From Actinomycetota bacterium (GTDB lineage Bacteria > Actinomycetota > Acidimicrobiia > Acidimicrobiales > AC-25): DNA of 11,078 bases. A model generated the notes under the pieces. It saw nothing but the letters and a program-made list of their open reading frames with translations. It was not told the DNA's origin and ran no database searches. Made by a program: the position numbers and the translations under genes. Positions 1 through 6,563 of this stretch are shown here, in pieces (positions within the stretch are counted from its first letter, which is position 1; each line of letters begins with the position of its first letter). Location: positions 1 through 11,078 of the forward strand of contig VAXF01000112.1 of NCBI GenBank assembly GCA_005888395.1. Direction: 5' to 3'.

Positions 1-1371
1 CTGCTGCTCGTCCATCATGTCGGCCATCACGGCCCGGATGAACTCGTCGGCCTCGGTCGTCATCCCACCGAGCACGCCGCCGTAAATGGCGCTGCTGTGC
101 GCCGGCTCGCCGGCGTGCTCCCGCGCGTATGCCACCGCCTCGTCGAGGTCGCCGGCGAACGCCTCGACCACACCGGGTTGCGTCTGCGGCCTGGTGACCG
201 CCATGTGCAGCGCGTTCGGGTACTGCTGGCCGTTGAACCGCCAGCCACGAGGCCGCATGAAGTCGTTGAGGTGGTACACGTCGAACTCGTCGGAGGTGAA
301 GCTGAAGAGGAACGTCGGGTCGCCGAGCAGGCGCAGCTCGGGGTGGGAGCGCACCGCGTCCTGCATGGCGAACGAGGTCTCGAAGATGCGCTTCGCGTAG
401 CGGAGGTAGCCGTCCCAGCCGAAGCTCACCATCGCTGCCCAGGTGGCCGCGAGCAGGCCGCCCGACCGCGAGCCTTCGATGCCCGGCGAGCAGTACTTCC
501 CGCCGCTCCAGTCGGTGAGGTAGAAGTACTGCGCGTTGCGCAGCGCCTTGTCGCGGAACGCGCACACCGACGAGCCCTTGAACGCGTAGCCGTACTTGTG
601 GGTGTCGGCCGACATGCTCGTGACACCGGGCAGCCGGAAGTCGTACACCGGGATCTCGTAGCCGAGCTTCTGGCCGAAGGGCAGGATGAACCCGCCGAGG
701 CAGCTGTCGACGTGCAGCCCGATGCCGCGAGCCAGCGCGAGCTCCGACAGCTCCTCGATCGGGTCGACGGTGCCGTAGCCGTAGTTGCACGCCGACCCGA
801 TGACGGCGATGGTCGCGTCGTCGACGTGGGCGGCGACCCAGTCGACGTCGACCTGCGTGGTCTTCTCGTCGACCGGCGCCTTGCGCAGCTCGACGCCGAA
901 CAGGTGGCACGCCTTGTCGAACGCGGGATGGGCCGTCTCGGGCTTGACGAGATTGGGCGCGGTGATCCCGCGCTCGTGGCGGGCCCACTCGCGGTAGGCG
1001 AGCACGGCGTGGAGGATGCTGCCGGTGCCACCCGTGGTGACAACGCCTGATGGCGTGCACTCGGTGACGGCGTCGCCGTTGAGCACGTCAAGGGTCATGG
1101 CGATGATCTCGCCCTCGAACCGGGTGGCGCTCGGGCACATGTCGCGCTGCAGCGCGTTCACGTGCGCGAACCGTCCGAACGCCTCGGTCATGAAGTCGTA
1201 GTGCTCGTGGTCGCCGCAGTACATCGTGCCGGAGCACTTGCCGGTCTCCCAGAAGGCGTCCTCCTCGGCGGCCATGGTGGCCAGCTCGGCCAGCACCTCC
1301 TCCCGCGGCCGTCCCTTCTGGGGAAGAGCCCGGTTGACCTCGAATCGTCCGACGTACGGGTAGGCGCCCAT
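1..1371 (-). CDS. PLP-dependent lyase/decarboxylase, sphingosine-1-phosphate lyase-like (C-terminus cut by window edge)
   Basis: 457 codons are visible; the reading frame runs off the left edge, so the C-terminus is missing. The protein is a fold-type I PLP enzyme of the group II decarboxylase superfamily. The Schiff-base lysine is K259 in the block DTHKYGYAFKGSSV, which closely matches the eukaryotic and bacterial sphingosine-1-phosphate lyase signature. D222 in HVDSCLGGF is the expected partner of the PLP ring nitrogen, and TTGGTGSI (about 112-119) is the phosphate-binding loop. The family cleaves phosphorylated sphingoid bases or decarboxylates amino acids; which reaction applies here cannot be read from sequence. 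One difference from classical S1P lyases is Gly117 where they usually have Glu (GGTES). No N-terminal membrane segment is visible, so it is probably soluble. The ATG at 1371 is chosen because a TAGCGT box lies 7 nt upstream and the preceding permease ends 14 bp away. The substrate is uncertain; the family call is firm. Confidence 0.82.
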   Translation of the reverse strand, partial: MGAYPYVGRFEVNRALPQKGRPREEVLAELATMAAEEDAFWETGKCSGTMYCGDHEHYDFMTEAFGRFAHVNALQRDMCPSATRFEGEIIAMTLDVLNGDAVTECTPSGVVTTGGTGSILHAVLAYREWARHERGITAPNLVKPETAHPAFDKACHLFGVELRKAPVDEKTTQVDVDWVAAHVDDATIAVIGSACNYGYGTVDPIEELSELALARGIGLHVDSCLGGFILPFGQKLGYEIPVYDFRLPGVTSMSADTHKYGYAFKGSSVCAFRDKALRNAQYFYLTDWSGGKYCSPGIEGSRSGGLLAATWAAMVSFGWDGYLRYAKRIFETSFAMQDAVRSHPELRLLGDPTFLFSFTSDEFDVYHLNDFMRPRGWRFNGQQYPNALHMAVTRPQTQPGVVEAFAGDLDEAVAYAREHAGEPAHSSAIYGGVLGGMTTEADEFIRAVMADMMDEQQ

Positions 1372-1378
1372 GGAGGGA

Positions 1379-1384
1379 ACGCTA
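1379..1384 (-). promoter_or_regulatory. Candidate -10 box (TAGCGT) for leaderless S1P-lyase-like gene
   Basis: TAGCGT on the minus strand fits the actinobacterial TANNNT -10 pattern. Seven bases separate it from the ATG at 1371, so transcription would start at or within one base of the start codon. It lies in the 14-bp gap after the permease stop codon, and no good SD site exists. No clear -35 is seen. Confidence 0.45.
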
Positions 1385-1385
1385 C

Positions 1386-2192
1386 CTATCCGATATCGAC
1401 GCCGAGCAGGCGTTCGCGGGTCATGGCCGCCGTGCCGCGCCAGAGGCCGAGGATCGCCAGCGCCCACGCCACGGCCCCGAGCACCCAGCCCGAATTGCTC
1501 ACGCCGAACAGGGCGCCGCTCGACTGGGCGTAGGACAGGATGATCAGCGGCAGCGTCACCAGCCCCGACGCCTGCTGGGCGGCGGCCGCGCTGCGCACCC
1601 GCGCCGAGAGGCGCAGCACGACCGAGAGCGTGATGGCCAGGAACGGCGGGACGACCCAGAACATCAACACCCACCAGTCGCCGGTGGGGAAGAACCACCC
1701 GCCCACCTTTGGCCCGACGACGGTGTCCACCACCAGCGAGTAGATCCCGAAGCCGACGACGGTGGTGAGGTAACCGGGCAAGAAGCTGGCGAGCAGCTTG
1801 CCGAGGTAGATCTCGCGCTCGGTCGCCGGCGAGTGGGCGAGGAACTCGCCGGTGCCCTTCTCGCGCTCGCCGACGAGCGTGTTGGCGCCGACGGCCGTCG
1901 AGATCGTCATCGGCACGACGACCGCGAGCGGAGCGAAGAGGTAGACGGCGAGCGCGTACGACGTGCGGGCGCCGGGCGTCGATCCCTGCACGTGGGCCTG
2001 GGCCCGCTTCGGGAGGACGTCGAGCGTTGCCGCCACCTTCTGCACGATCGTGATGTTCTCGGCGTGGGTGATCGCCCATAGGAGAGCGAGCGGCGCGAGA
2101 ACGAAGAAGATGACCGCCAGCGCGAGCATCGGCGCCCAGAAGTCGGGGCTCTGCCAGAGCTGGCGCAAGTCGGTGCGCATGATGGTGAGCAT
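1386..2192 (-). CDS. ABC-2 type transporter permease
   Basis: This 268-residue integral membrane protein is the permease half of an ABC exporter; its ATPase is encoded just upstream. Hydrophobic spans are visible near the N-terminus (WAPMLALAVIFFVLAPLALL), around YALAVYLFAPLAVVVPMTIS, FLPGYLTTVVGFGIYSLVV, WWVLMFWVVPPFLAITLSVV, VTLPLIILSYAQ and the C-terminal VLGAVAWALAILGLW, giving about six helices. The motif GEREKGTGEFLAHSPATERE after the second span is the conserved cytoplasmic coupling region of ABC-2 permeases. The ATG at 2192 is chosen because GAGG lies 9 nt upstream, overlapping the ATPase stop codon. A GTG at 2207 would give a GTGA overlap with the ATPase stop and five more residues, and is a reasonable alternative. 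The cargo is unknown. Confidence 0.85.
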   Translation of the reverse strand: MLTIMRTDLRQLWQSPDFWAPMLALAVIFFVLAPLALLWAITHAENITIVQKVAATLDVLPKRAQAHVQGSTPGARTSYALAVYLFAPLAVVVPMTISTAVGANTLVGEREKGTGEFLAHSPATEREIYLGKLLASFLPGYLTTVVGFGIYSLVVDTVVGPKVGGWFFPTGDWWVLMFWVVPPFLAITLSVVLRLSARVRSAAAAQQASGLVTLPLIILSYAQSSGALFGVSNSGWVLGAVAWALAILGLWRGTAAMTRERLLGVDIG

Positions 2193-2203
2193 CCGCGAGC
2201 GCC

Positions 2204-3127
2204 TCACGACGACACGGTCCGTGCGGCGCGTACAGCGAAGTAGATGTCCTCGAGGCTCGGGTCGTAGGGCGCCACGCGTGTGAGCCGCACGCCGGCGGCG
2301 GCGAGGGCGGCGACGATGTCGGGGACGCGGGCGATGTCGTCGACCGTCACCCGGGCGGGTCCGCCGTCCTGCTCGAACGCCGTCACGCCATCGAGCGTCT
2401 TCGCGGCGGCGAGGGCCGTGCGGTCCTCGGCGTCGAACACGACGACCGGCGACGGCCAGTAGCGCCGCACCAGCTCGGCGGGCGCGCCCGTGACCAGGTC
2501 GCGCCCGGCCTCGAGCATCACCACCTGGTCGGCCAGGCCCTCGGCCTCGAGCAGGAGGTGGGTGCACATCACCACCGTCTTGCCGGCGGCGGCCATCTCG
2601 TCGATCAGCTGCAGGACGGCGTGGGCCGACTCGGGATCGAGCCCCGACGTGGGTTCGTCGAGCAGGAGCAACTCGGGGTCGTGCAACAGCGCCCGCGCCA
2701 GCGCCAGCCGCGTCTTCATTCCTGTCGAGTACCCGCCGACCCGCACTTCGAGGGCGTCGTCGATGCCGAAGCGGGCCGCGCTCTCGACGATCGGCGCGTC
2801 GTCGCCGAGACCGTAGAGCTGGGCCGAATAGCGCAGGTTGTCGCGTCCGCTGAGCCGGTCGTAGAGCGCTGGCTTGGCCGCCACCACACCGCAGCGCCGG
2901 CGCACCTCCTCACCGTCGGCGATCGGGTCGAGTCCAAACACGCTCACCCGGCCGTTGTCGGCGGGCAGCGCGCCGGTGATCACGCGCACTGCCGTCGTCT
3001 TGCCGGCACCATTGGGGCCGACGAGCACGGTCACCGTCCCTCGCGGCGCCAGCATCGACAGGTCGTCGAGGGCGACCACCGCGCCGAACGTGCGCCGCAC
3101 GTGCTCGAGCGTGACGGCCTGGTCCAC
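2204..3127 (-). CDS. ABC transporter ATP-binding protein (ABC-2/DrrA-NatA-like)
   Basis: The 307-residue nucleotide-binding subunit should power the permease encoded directly downstream. Visible motifs are Walker A GPNGAGKTT (37-45), signature YSTGM (133-137, the usual ABC-2 variant of LSGGQ), Walker B LLLLDEP (153-159), D-loop SGLD (161-164) and the switch histidine H190. The Q-loop position reads GVVAAKPALY, with Ala84 where most ATPases have Gln; related ABC-2 ATPases often have Glu there. After about residue 215 the protein carries a C-terminal domain of roughly 90 residues, common in this subfamily. It starts at GTG 3127, with a TAGCCT box exactly 6 nt upstream and no SD, so the operon mRNA is probably leaderless. 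It is divergent from thiS. The substrate cannot be predicted. Confidence 0.9.
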   Translation of the reverse strand: MDQAVTLEHVRRTFGAVVALDDLSMLAPRGTVTVLVGPNGAGKTTAVRVITGALPADNGRVSVFGLDPIADGEEVRRRCGVVAAKPALYDRLSGRDNLRYSAQLYGLGDDAPIVESAARFGIDDALEVRVGGYSTGMKTRLALARALLHDPELLLLDEPTSGLDPESAHAVLQLIDEMAAAGKTVVMCTHLLLEAEGLADQVVMLEAGRDLVTGAPAELVRRYWPSPVVVFDAEDRTALAAAKTLDGVTAFEQDGGPARVTVDDIARVPDIVAALAAAGVRLTRVAPYDPSLEDIYFAVRAARTVSS

Positions 3128-3133
3128 TCGGTG

Positions 3134-3139
3134 AGGCTA
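3134..3139 (-). promoter_or_regulatory. Candidate -10 box (TAGCCT) of the ABC exporter operon
   Basis: On the minus strand, TAGCCT is followed by 6 nt and then the GTG start at 3127, which places the predicted transcription start on the G of GTG. The box overlaps the -35 position of the opposing thiS promoter. No TTGACA-like -35 is visible. Confidence 0.5.
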
Positions 3140-3155
3140 CCGGCGAGCACCGGGG

Positions 3156-3161
3156 TACCGT
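3156..3161 (+). promoter_or_regulatory. Candidate -10 box (TACCGT) of thiS-thiE
   Basis: TACCGT lies 7 nt before the GTG start of thiS at 3169, again the geometry of a leaderless mRNA. With a 17-bp spacer the -35 would fall at 3133-3138, that is on top of the opposite -10 box. There is no room for a TPP riboswitch between this box and thiS. Confidence 0.5.
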
Positions 3162-3168
3162 CCGGCTG

Positions 3169-3369
3169 GTGCAGGTGATCGCCAACGGGAAGTCGGTCGA
3201 GCTCGACGACGGTGCGACCGTCGACGACCTCCTGCGCGCCCTCGGCCTCGGCCGGCGCTGGGTGGTGGTCGAACGCAACGGCGAACCCGTCGAGCGCCGC
3301 GACGCGGCATCGACCGTGCTCGGCGCGGGCGACCGAGTCGAGCTCGTGCGCGCCGTGGCGGGAGGCTGA
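3169..3369 (+). CDS. thiS: Thiamine biosynthesis sulfur carrier protein ThiS
   Basis: At 66 residues it has the normal length of ThiS, a ubiquitin-fold carrier. Its C-terminal glycine is adenylated and converted to a thiocarboxylate that gives sulfur to the thiazole ring in the ThiG reaction. The sequence shows the expected start QVIANGKSVEL, the mid-protein VVVERNGEPVERR, the GAGDRVELVRAVAGG tail and the essential C-terminal Gly-Gly. It starts at GTG with no SD. Eight bases separate it from thiE, and the Gly-Gly codons (GGGAGGC) supply a possible, rather distant SD for thiE. ThiG is not next to it, unlike in many genomes. Confidence 0.92.
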   Translation: MQVIANGKSVELDDGATVDDLLRALGLGRRWVVVERNGEPVERRDAASTVLGAGDRVELVRAVAGG

Positions 3370-3377
3370 CCGGGATC

Positions 3378-4016
3378 GTGCCGGGCGCGCTCGGGCTCGG
3401 CGACCGCCGGCTCTACCTCTGCACGCCCGACCGGCCCGACCTGGCGACGTTCGTCGAGAGCTGCATCACCGGTGGCGTCGACGTGGTGCAGCTGCGCGAG
3501 AAGCTGCTCGACGCGCGGCCGCTCCTCGAGCGGGCGCGCGTCGTCCGGCGCGTCTGCCACGACCACGGTGTGCCGTTCGTGTTGAACGACCGTCCCGACC
3601 TGGCGCTCGAGTGCGAGGCCGATGGCGTCCACGTTGGGCAGGACGACGCTCCGCCCGCGCTCGCGCGCCGCCTGCTCGGCGCCGACGCGATCGTCGGGCT
3701 CTCGACACACGCGCCCACCGAGCTCGACGCTGCCGCGAGCGAGCCAATCGACTACCTGTCGGTCGGGCCGGTCAACGAGACGCCCACCAAACCGGGTCGT
3801 CCTGGCACCGGTCTCGGGTACGTCGAGCACGCGACCGCCCGCTCGGTCCGCCCGTGGTTCGTCACCGGCGGCGTGACGCCCGAGACGGTGCCGGCGCTGG
3901 TCGCGGCCGGAGCCCGCCGCTTCGTCGTCGTGCGCTGGCTGACCGAGGCGGACGACCCCGCCCGGGCGGCCCGCCGGCTACGAGACGCGATCGACGCCGC
4001 GGTCGACCAGGCCTGA
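3378..4016 (+). CDS. thiE: Thiamine-phosphate synthase (thiamine-phosphate pyrophosphorylase) ThiE
   Basis: The 212-residue TIM-barrel enzyme joins hydroxymethylpyrimidine diphosphate and thiazole phosphate to give thiamine phosphate and pyrophosphate in the cytosol. Family motifs appear in order: VVQLREK (36-42), the substrate/Mg site LNDRPDLA (69-76), ADGVHVGQDD (81-90), GLSTH, the phosphate/pyrophosphate loop GPVNETPTKPGRPGTGLG and FVTGGV. All are intact. The length is typical. The start is GTG 3378, the only sensible start before the conserved RRLYLCT strand. It is co-transcribed with thiS. It is followed by a 69-bp gap in which a weak GC hairpin (about 4023-4048) might end the transcript. 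Confidence 0.93.
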   Translation: MPGALGLGDRRLYLCTPDRPDLATFVESCITGGVDVVQLREKLLDARPLLERARVVRRVCHDHGVPFVLNDRPDLALECEADGVHVGQDDAPPALARRLLGADAIVGLSTHAPTELDAAASEPIDYLSVGPVNETPTKPGRPGTGLGYVEHATARSVRPWFVTGGVTPETVPALVAAGARRFVVVRWLTEADDPARAARRLRDAIDAAVDQA

Positions 4017-4049
4017 GAACGTCACCCGGCACGGCCGGAGACCGGTGTG

Positions 4050-4055
4050 TAGCGT
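4050..4055 (+). promoter_or_regulatory. Candidate -10 box (TAGCGT) of the VOC gene
   Basis: TAGCGT sits 30 nt before the ATG at 4086. Transcription starting about 7 nt downstream would leave a leader of roughly 24 nt that includes the GGAGG site. This is the one promoter in the window predicted to give a conventional leader with an SD. Confidence 0.4.
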
Positions 4056-4075
4056 CGGCCTGCGACGACCCCCGC

Positions 4076-4080
4076 GGAGG
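4076..4080 (+). promoter_or_regulatory. Shine-Dalgarno site GGAGG deciding the VOC start
   Basis: GGAGG followed by 5 nt and ATG 4086. It decides between ATG 4086 and the overlapping in-frame GTG 4080. Confidence 0.7.
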
Positions 4081-4085
4081 TGGTA

Positions 4086-4478
4086 ATGCCCGACTTCCCC
4101 GCTCTCGCCCATGTAGCTGTCACCGTGAGCGACCTCAACCGCAGCCGAGGCTGGTACCAAGCGCTGTTCGACTCTCAACCAGTGCTCGACGAGGACACTG
4201 GGCCGTTTCACCACGTCGTGTGGCTATTGGGCGGAACCCTCGTCGGCATCCACCAGCACGCGGGCACGCCCATCAAGGAGGCCTTCGACGAAAGACGCCC
4301 GGGGCTCGACCACGTCGCCTTCGGCTGCGCCAACCGCGCCGAGCTCGCACAATGGGAGCAGCGACTGAACGAGCTCGGCATCGCCCACGGCGGCATCGTC
4401 GACGCGCCCTACGGCTCCGGTCTCTCCTTCCGGGACCCCGACAACATCGCCCTCGAGTTCTTCGCGCCGCCCGGCTGA
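4086..4478 (+). CDS. VOC family protein (glyoxalase/bleomycin resistance/dioxygenase fold)
   Basis: This 130-residue protein has the paired beta-alpha-beta-beta-beta modules of the vicinal oxygen chelate superfamily. The first module begins at LAHVAVTVSDLNRSRGWYQ and the second at LDHVAFGCANRAELAQW. It ends with the classic strand LSFRDPDNIALEFFAPPG. Likely metal ligands are H9, H54 or H56 in GIHQH, the His of LDHVAF and the Glu of ALEFF; this is inferred from the fold, not shown. Members include glyoxalases, dioxygenases and antibiotic-binding proteins, so the reaction is not assigned. The ATG at 4086 is chosen because GGAGG ends 5 nt upstream; a GTG at 4080 in the same frame overlaps that SD and is rejected. 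It is convergent with the nitroreductase gene, 7 bp apart. Confidence 0.88.
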   Translation: MPDFPALAHVAVTVSDLNRSRGWYQALFDSQPVLDEDTGPFHHVVWLLGGTLVGIHQHAGTPIKEAFDERRPGLDHVAFGCANRAELAQWEQRLNELGIAHGGIVDAPYGSGLSFRDPDNIALEFFAPPG

Positions 4479-4485
4479 GCGAACG

Positions 4486-4920
4486 TCAGAGGGGCTCCAG
4501 CACGACGACGGGGATCACGCGGTCGGTACTCGCCTGGTAGGTGTCGTAGTCGGGCCAGACCGCGGTTGCGTTCGACCACCAGACCGCCTTCTCCTCATCG
4601 GTCACGACACGCGCGACGTAGTCATGTAGTTCACCGCGATCCTGCAGGCTCACGCGCGGATCGGCGACGAGATTGAGGTACCAGACCGGATGCTTGGGGG
4701 CGCCACCGAGCGACGCGACCACTGCATACCGCTCGCCGTCTCGGACGCGCATCAGGGGCGTCTTGCGAACCGACCCGCTGTGCCGGCCTCGGGTCCACAG
4801 GATGACGACCGGCTTGCCCTGCAGCTCCGCCCCCTCGCGACCGTCGGTGTCCTCGTAGAGCCGCACCTGGTCGGCGACCGGCGCCCAAGGGCTCGGCTGG
4901 TACGCACCTTCGAGCGGCAT
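4486..4920 (-). CDS. F420-type nitroreductase family (Ddn-like) deazaflavin-dependent oxidoreductase
   Basis: This 144-residue protein belongs to the small split beta-barrel family typified by mycobacterial Ddn. Many members use reduced cofactor F420 to reduce nitro compounds or quinones. The hallmark stretch runs from GKPVVILWTRGRHSGSVRKT (35-54) through PLMRVRDGERYAVVASLGGA to PKHPVWYLNLVADPRV (75-90), followed by the C-terminal W..YDTYQASTDRVIPVVVLEP. The Lys/Arg/Ser-rich loop at 44-54 is where the F420 phosphate binds in relatives. The ATG at 4920 has AGGGGA 9 nt upstream and follows the alpha/beta hydrolase by 13 bp. It is the last gene of the four-gene operon. The natural substrate is unknown. 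Confidence 0.88.
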   Translation of the reverse strand: MPLEGAYQPSPWAPVADQVRLYEDTDGREGAELQGKPVVILWTRGRHSGSVRKTPLMRVRDGERYAVVASLGGAPKHPVWYLNLVADPRVSLQDRGELHDYVARVVTDEEKAVWWSNATAVWPDYDTYQASTDRVIPVVVLEPL

Positions 4921-4933
4921 ACGGACCGATCCC

Positions 4934-5689
4934 CTACAGCGCCTGACGTTCGAGCCAGCCGAGCAGGACGGCGACGGCGCGGGGGTCGTGGCGCAGGCGG
5001 TGGCCGGCGCCGTTGACCAGCCGAAGCTCGGCGTGACCTTCGCTCGCGTCGGCGAGCAGGCGGGCGTCCTCGGGCGGGACCACGTCGTCCTCGGCGCCGT
5101 GCACGAGCAGGCACGGCCGCGGCGGGATCTTGCCGATCACGCCCACCGGACGGATCTCGCGCAACTCGCCGGCCCACCGGTCGAAGTCGGGAGGGAACGA
5201 ACGGTCGGTGATGACACCGACCTCGCGGGCGTGGTCGAGGAACGCGCGCGCGTCCGACGCCCAGTCGGCGAAGTCGGCGGGCGCGGCCAAGGTGGCCACG
5301 CCGCGAACGCGCTGGTCCTCGGCCGTCTCGCAGATCGCGAGCGCGCCGCCCGTGCTCGAACCCGCCAGCCACACACCGCCGACGCCGTCGACCGACGAGA
5401 GATGGTCGACCGCAGCGCGCACGTCGTCGAGCCATCCTCCCAACGAGAACTGGCCCTCCGATTCGCCGGAGCCGCGGAAGTTGAACGTGAGCACCGTCCA
5501 ACCGGCCTCGCGCGCCAGGTGGTCGGCGAACTCGGGATAGCTCTCGCCCGCGGTCTCGGCGCCCTGGGGCCCGGCGGGGAACCCGTGGCACAGCACGAGC
5601 CCGCGTCGGGGCTCGGCGCCGGCGCCGTCGGCTGGACGGGCGAGGTGCGCGCTCAGCCGCACCTCGCCCGATCGGATGACCTCGTGCAC
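4934..5689 (-). CDS. Alpha/beta hydrolase (serine hydrolase, prolyl-oligopeptidase/BAAT-like fold)
   Basis: The 251-residue cytosolic hydrolase has an intact triad: nucleophile S112 in the elbow GSSTG (110-114), acid D202 in HGAEDDVVP, and H230 in GAGHRLRHDP. The oxyanion segment LCHGFPAG begins at residue 33, and the strand FNFRGSGESEG is typical of peptidase/esterase-like members. There is no signal peptide or membrane span. Start GTG 5689 is chosen because AGGAGG lies 6 nt upstream, formed partly by the TAG stop of the amidohydrolase gene. The frame is open further upstream to 5806, but that would overlap the amidohydrolase and breaks homology. Translation is likely coupled to the upstream gene. 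Carboxylester or thioester hydrolysis is plausible; the substrate is unknown. Confidence 0.87.
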   Translation of the reverse strand: MHEVIRSGEVRLSAHLARPADGAGAEPRRGLVLCHGFPAGPQGAETAGESYPEFADHLAREAGWTVLTFNFRGSGESEGQFSLGGWLDDVRAAVDHLSSVDGVGGVWLAGSSTGGALAICETAEDQRVRGVATLAAPADFADWASDARAFLDHAREVGVITDRSFPPDFDRWAGELREIRPVGVIGKIPPRPCLLVHGAEDDVVPPEDARLLADASEGHAELRLVNGAGHRLRHDPRAVAVLLGWLERQAL

Positions 5690-5702
5690 GGACCCCCTCC
5701 TA
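5690..5702 (-). promoter_or_regulatory. Strong SD overlapping the amidohydrolase stop codon
   Basis: On the minus strand the stop TAG runs into AGGAGG (TAGGAGG), followed by 6 nt and GTG 5689. The shared bases suggest termination-reinitiation coupling, and they fix the start of the alpha/beta hydrolase. Confidence 0.7.
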
Positions 5703-6551
5703 CCCAGCGTCGAGGCCGAGCAGACGACTGGCGTTCCCGCGCAGGATCTGATCCTCGACCGCAGCATCGGGCCCGTGCGACCGGAAGGCGTCGAGCCACT
5801 TGGCAAAGGTGATGAACGGGTAGTCGCTGCCGTAAAGGGCGCGGTCGCGCAACGGGCCGAGCACCGCCTTCACGAGCTCGGGCGACCACCGGCGCGGCGA
5901 CCAGCCCGACAGGTCGAGCCACACGTTGGCCTTGTGCTGGGCCACGGCGAGCATCTCGTCCTGCCACGGCCACGACGGATGGGCGCCGATGATCGTCAGC
6001 TCGGGGAAGTCGGCGGCCACGTCGTCGAGGAGAATCGGTCGCGAGAGGCCGAGCTTGATGCCGCCACCGCCCCGGACACCCGCGCCGAGGCCGGTAGTGC
6101 CCGTATGGAACAGCACCGGCACGTCGAGCTCGACCGCCGTCGCGTACAGGTCGTAGAAGCGCCGGTCGTTGGGGGCGAAGCCCTGGCAGCTCGGGTGCAG
6201 CTTGAGGCCGCGCAGGCCGAGCTCGGTGACGGCCCGGCGCAGCTCGGCGACCGCCGCCCGTCCCTTCCAGGGGTCGACCGAGGCGAACCCGGTGAACACG
6301 TCGGGGTAGCGCTCGACGCACGAGGCGACGAAGTCGTTGGTCAGCGGCGGCAGGCCCATCGCCGTCTCCGCGTCCCACGCGAGCAGGACGGCGAGCACGT
6401 CGTCGGCGCGGAACTCGTCGGCCATCTCGTCGACGGTGCGCAGCGGCACCTCGGTGCGGAAGTGGCGCTCGGTCGCCTCGCGGAGTGGCCCGAGCGACGC
6501 CACCATCCACTCCGGCGTCGACAGGTGGACGTGGAGATCGATGGCGCGCAC
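5700..6551 (-). CDS. Amidohydrolase-2 family metal-dependent hydrolase (ACMSD-like TIM barrel)
   Basis: This 283-residue TIM-barrel hydrolase or decarboxylase belongs to the amidohydrolase-2 family. Metal ligands in order are H7 and H9 (DLHVH), H149 (VLFHTG), H191 (IIGAHPSWPWQDE) and D243 (YGSDYPF). The GLKLHPSCQGFAPND block (115-129) is characteristic of a branch that includes resorcylate decarboxylases and the beta-ketoacyl-CoA hydrolases of phenylpropenoid (ferulate, coumarate) catabolism. Length is normal. Start GTG 6551 lies 12 bp after the small Cys/His gene; its SD is poor. Placed with an alpha/beta hydrolase and an F420-type enzyme, a role in aromatic or CoA-ester breakdown is reasonable but not proven. 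Confidence 0.88.
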   Translation of the reverse strand: MRAIDLHVHLSTPEWMVASLGPLREATERHFRTEVPLRTVDEMADEFRADDVLAVLLAWDAETAMGLPPLTNDFVASCVERYPDVFTGFASVDPWKGRAAVAELRRAVTELGLRGLKLHPSCQGFAPNDRRFYDLYATAVELDVPVLFHTGTTGLGAGVRGGGGIKLGLSRPILLDDVAADFPELTIIGAHPSWPWQDEMLAVAQHKANVWLDLSGWSPRRWSPELVKAVLGPLRDRALYGSDYPFITFAKWLDAFRSHGPDAAVEDQILRGNASRLLGLDAG

Positions 6552-6563
6552 GGCGATTGCCGC

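Noticed and set aside
97..1050. Long plus-strand frame of 317 codons opposite the PLP enzyme.
   Set aside because: It is an antisense shadow produced by high GC codon bias; the opposite strand has intact family motifs and the plus frame has none.
5690..5806. N-terminal extension of the alpha/beta hydrolase to ATG 5806.
   Set aside because: It would overlap the end of the amidohydrolase by over 100 bp and the added residues do not resemble the family. The AGGAGG before GTG 5689 decides.
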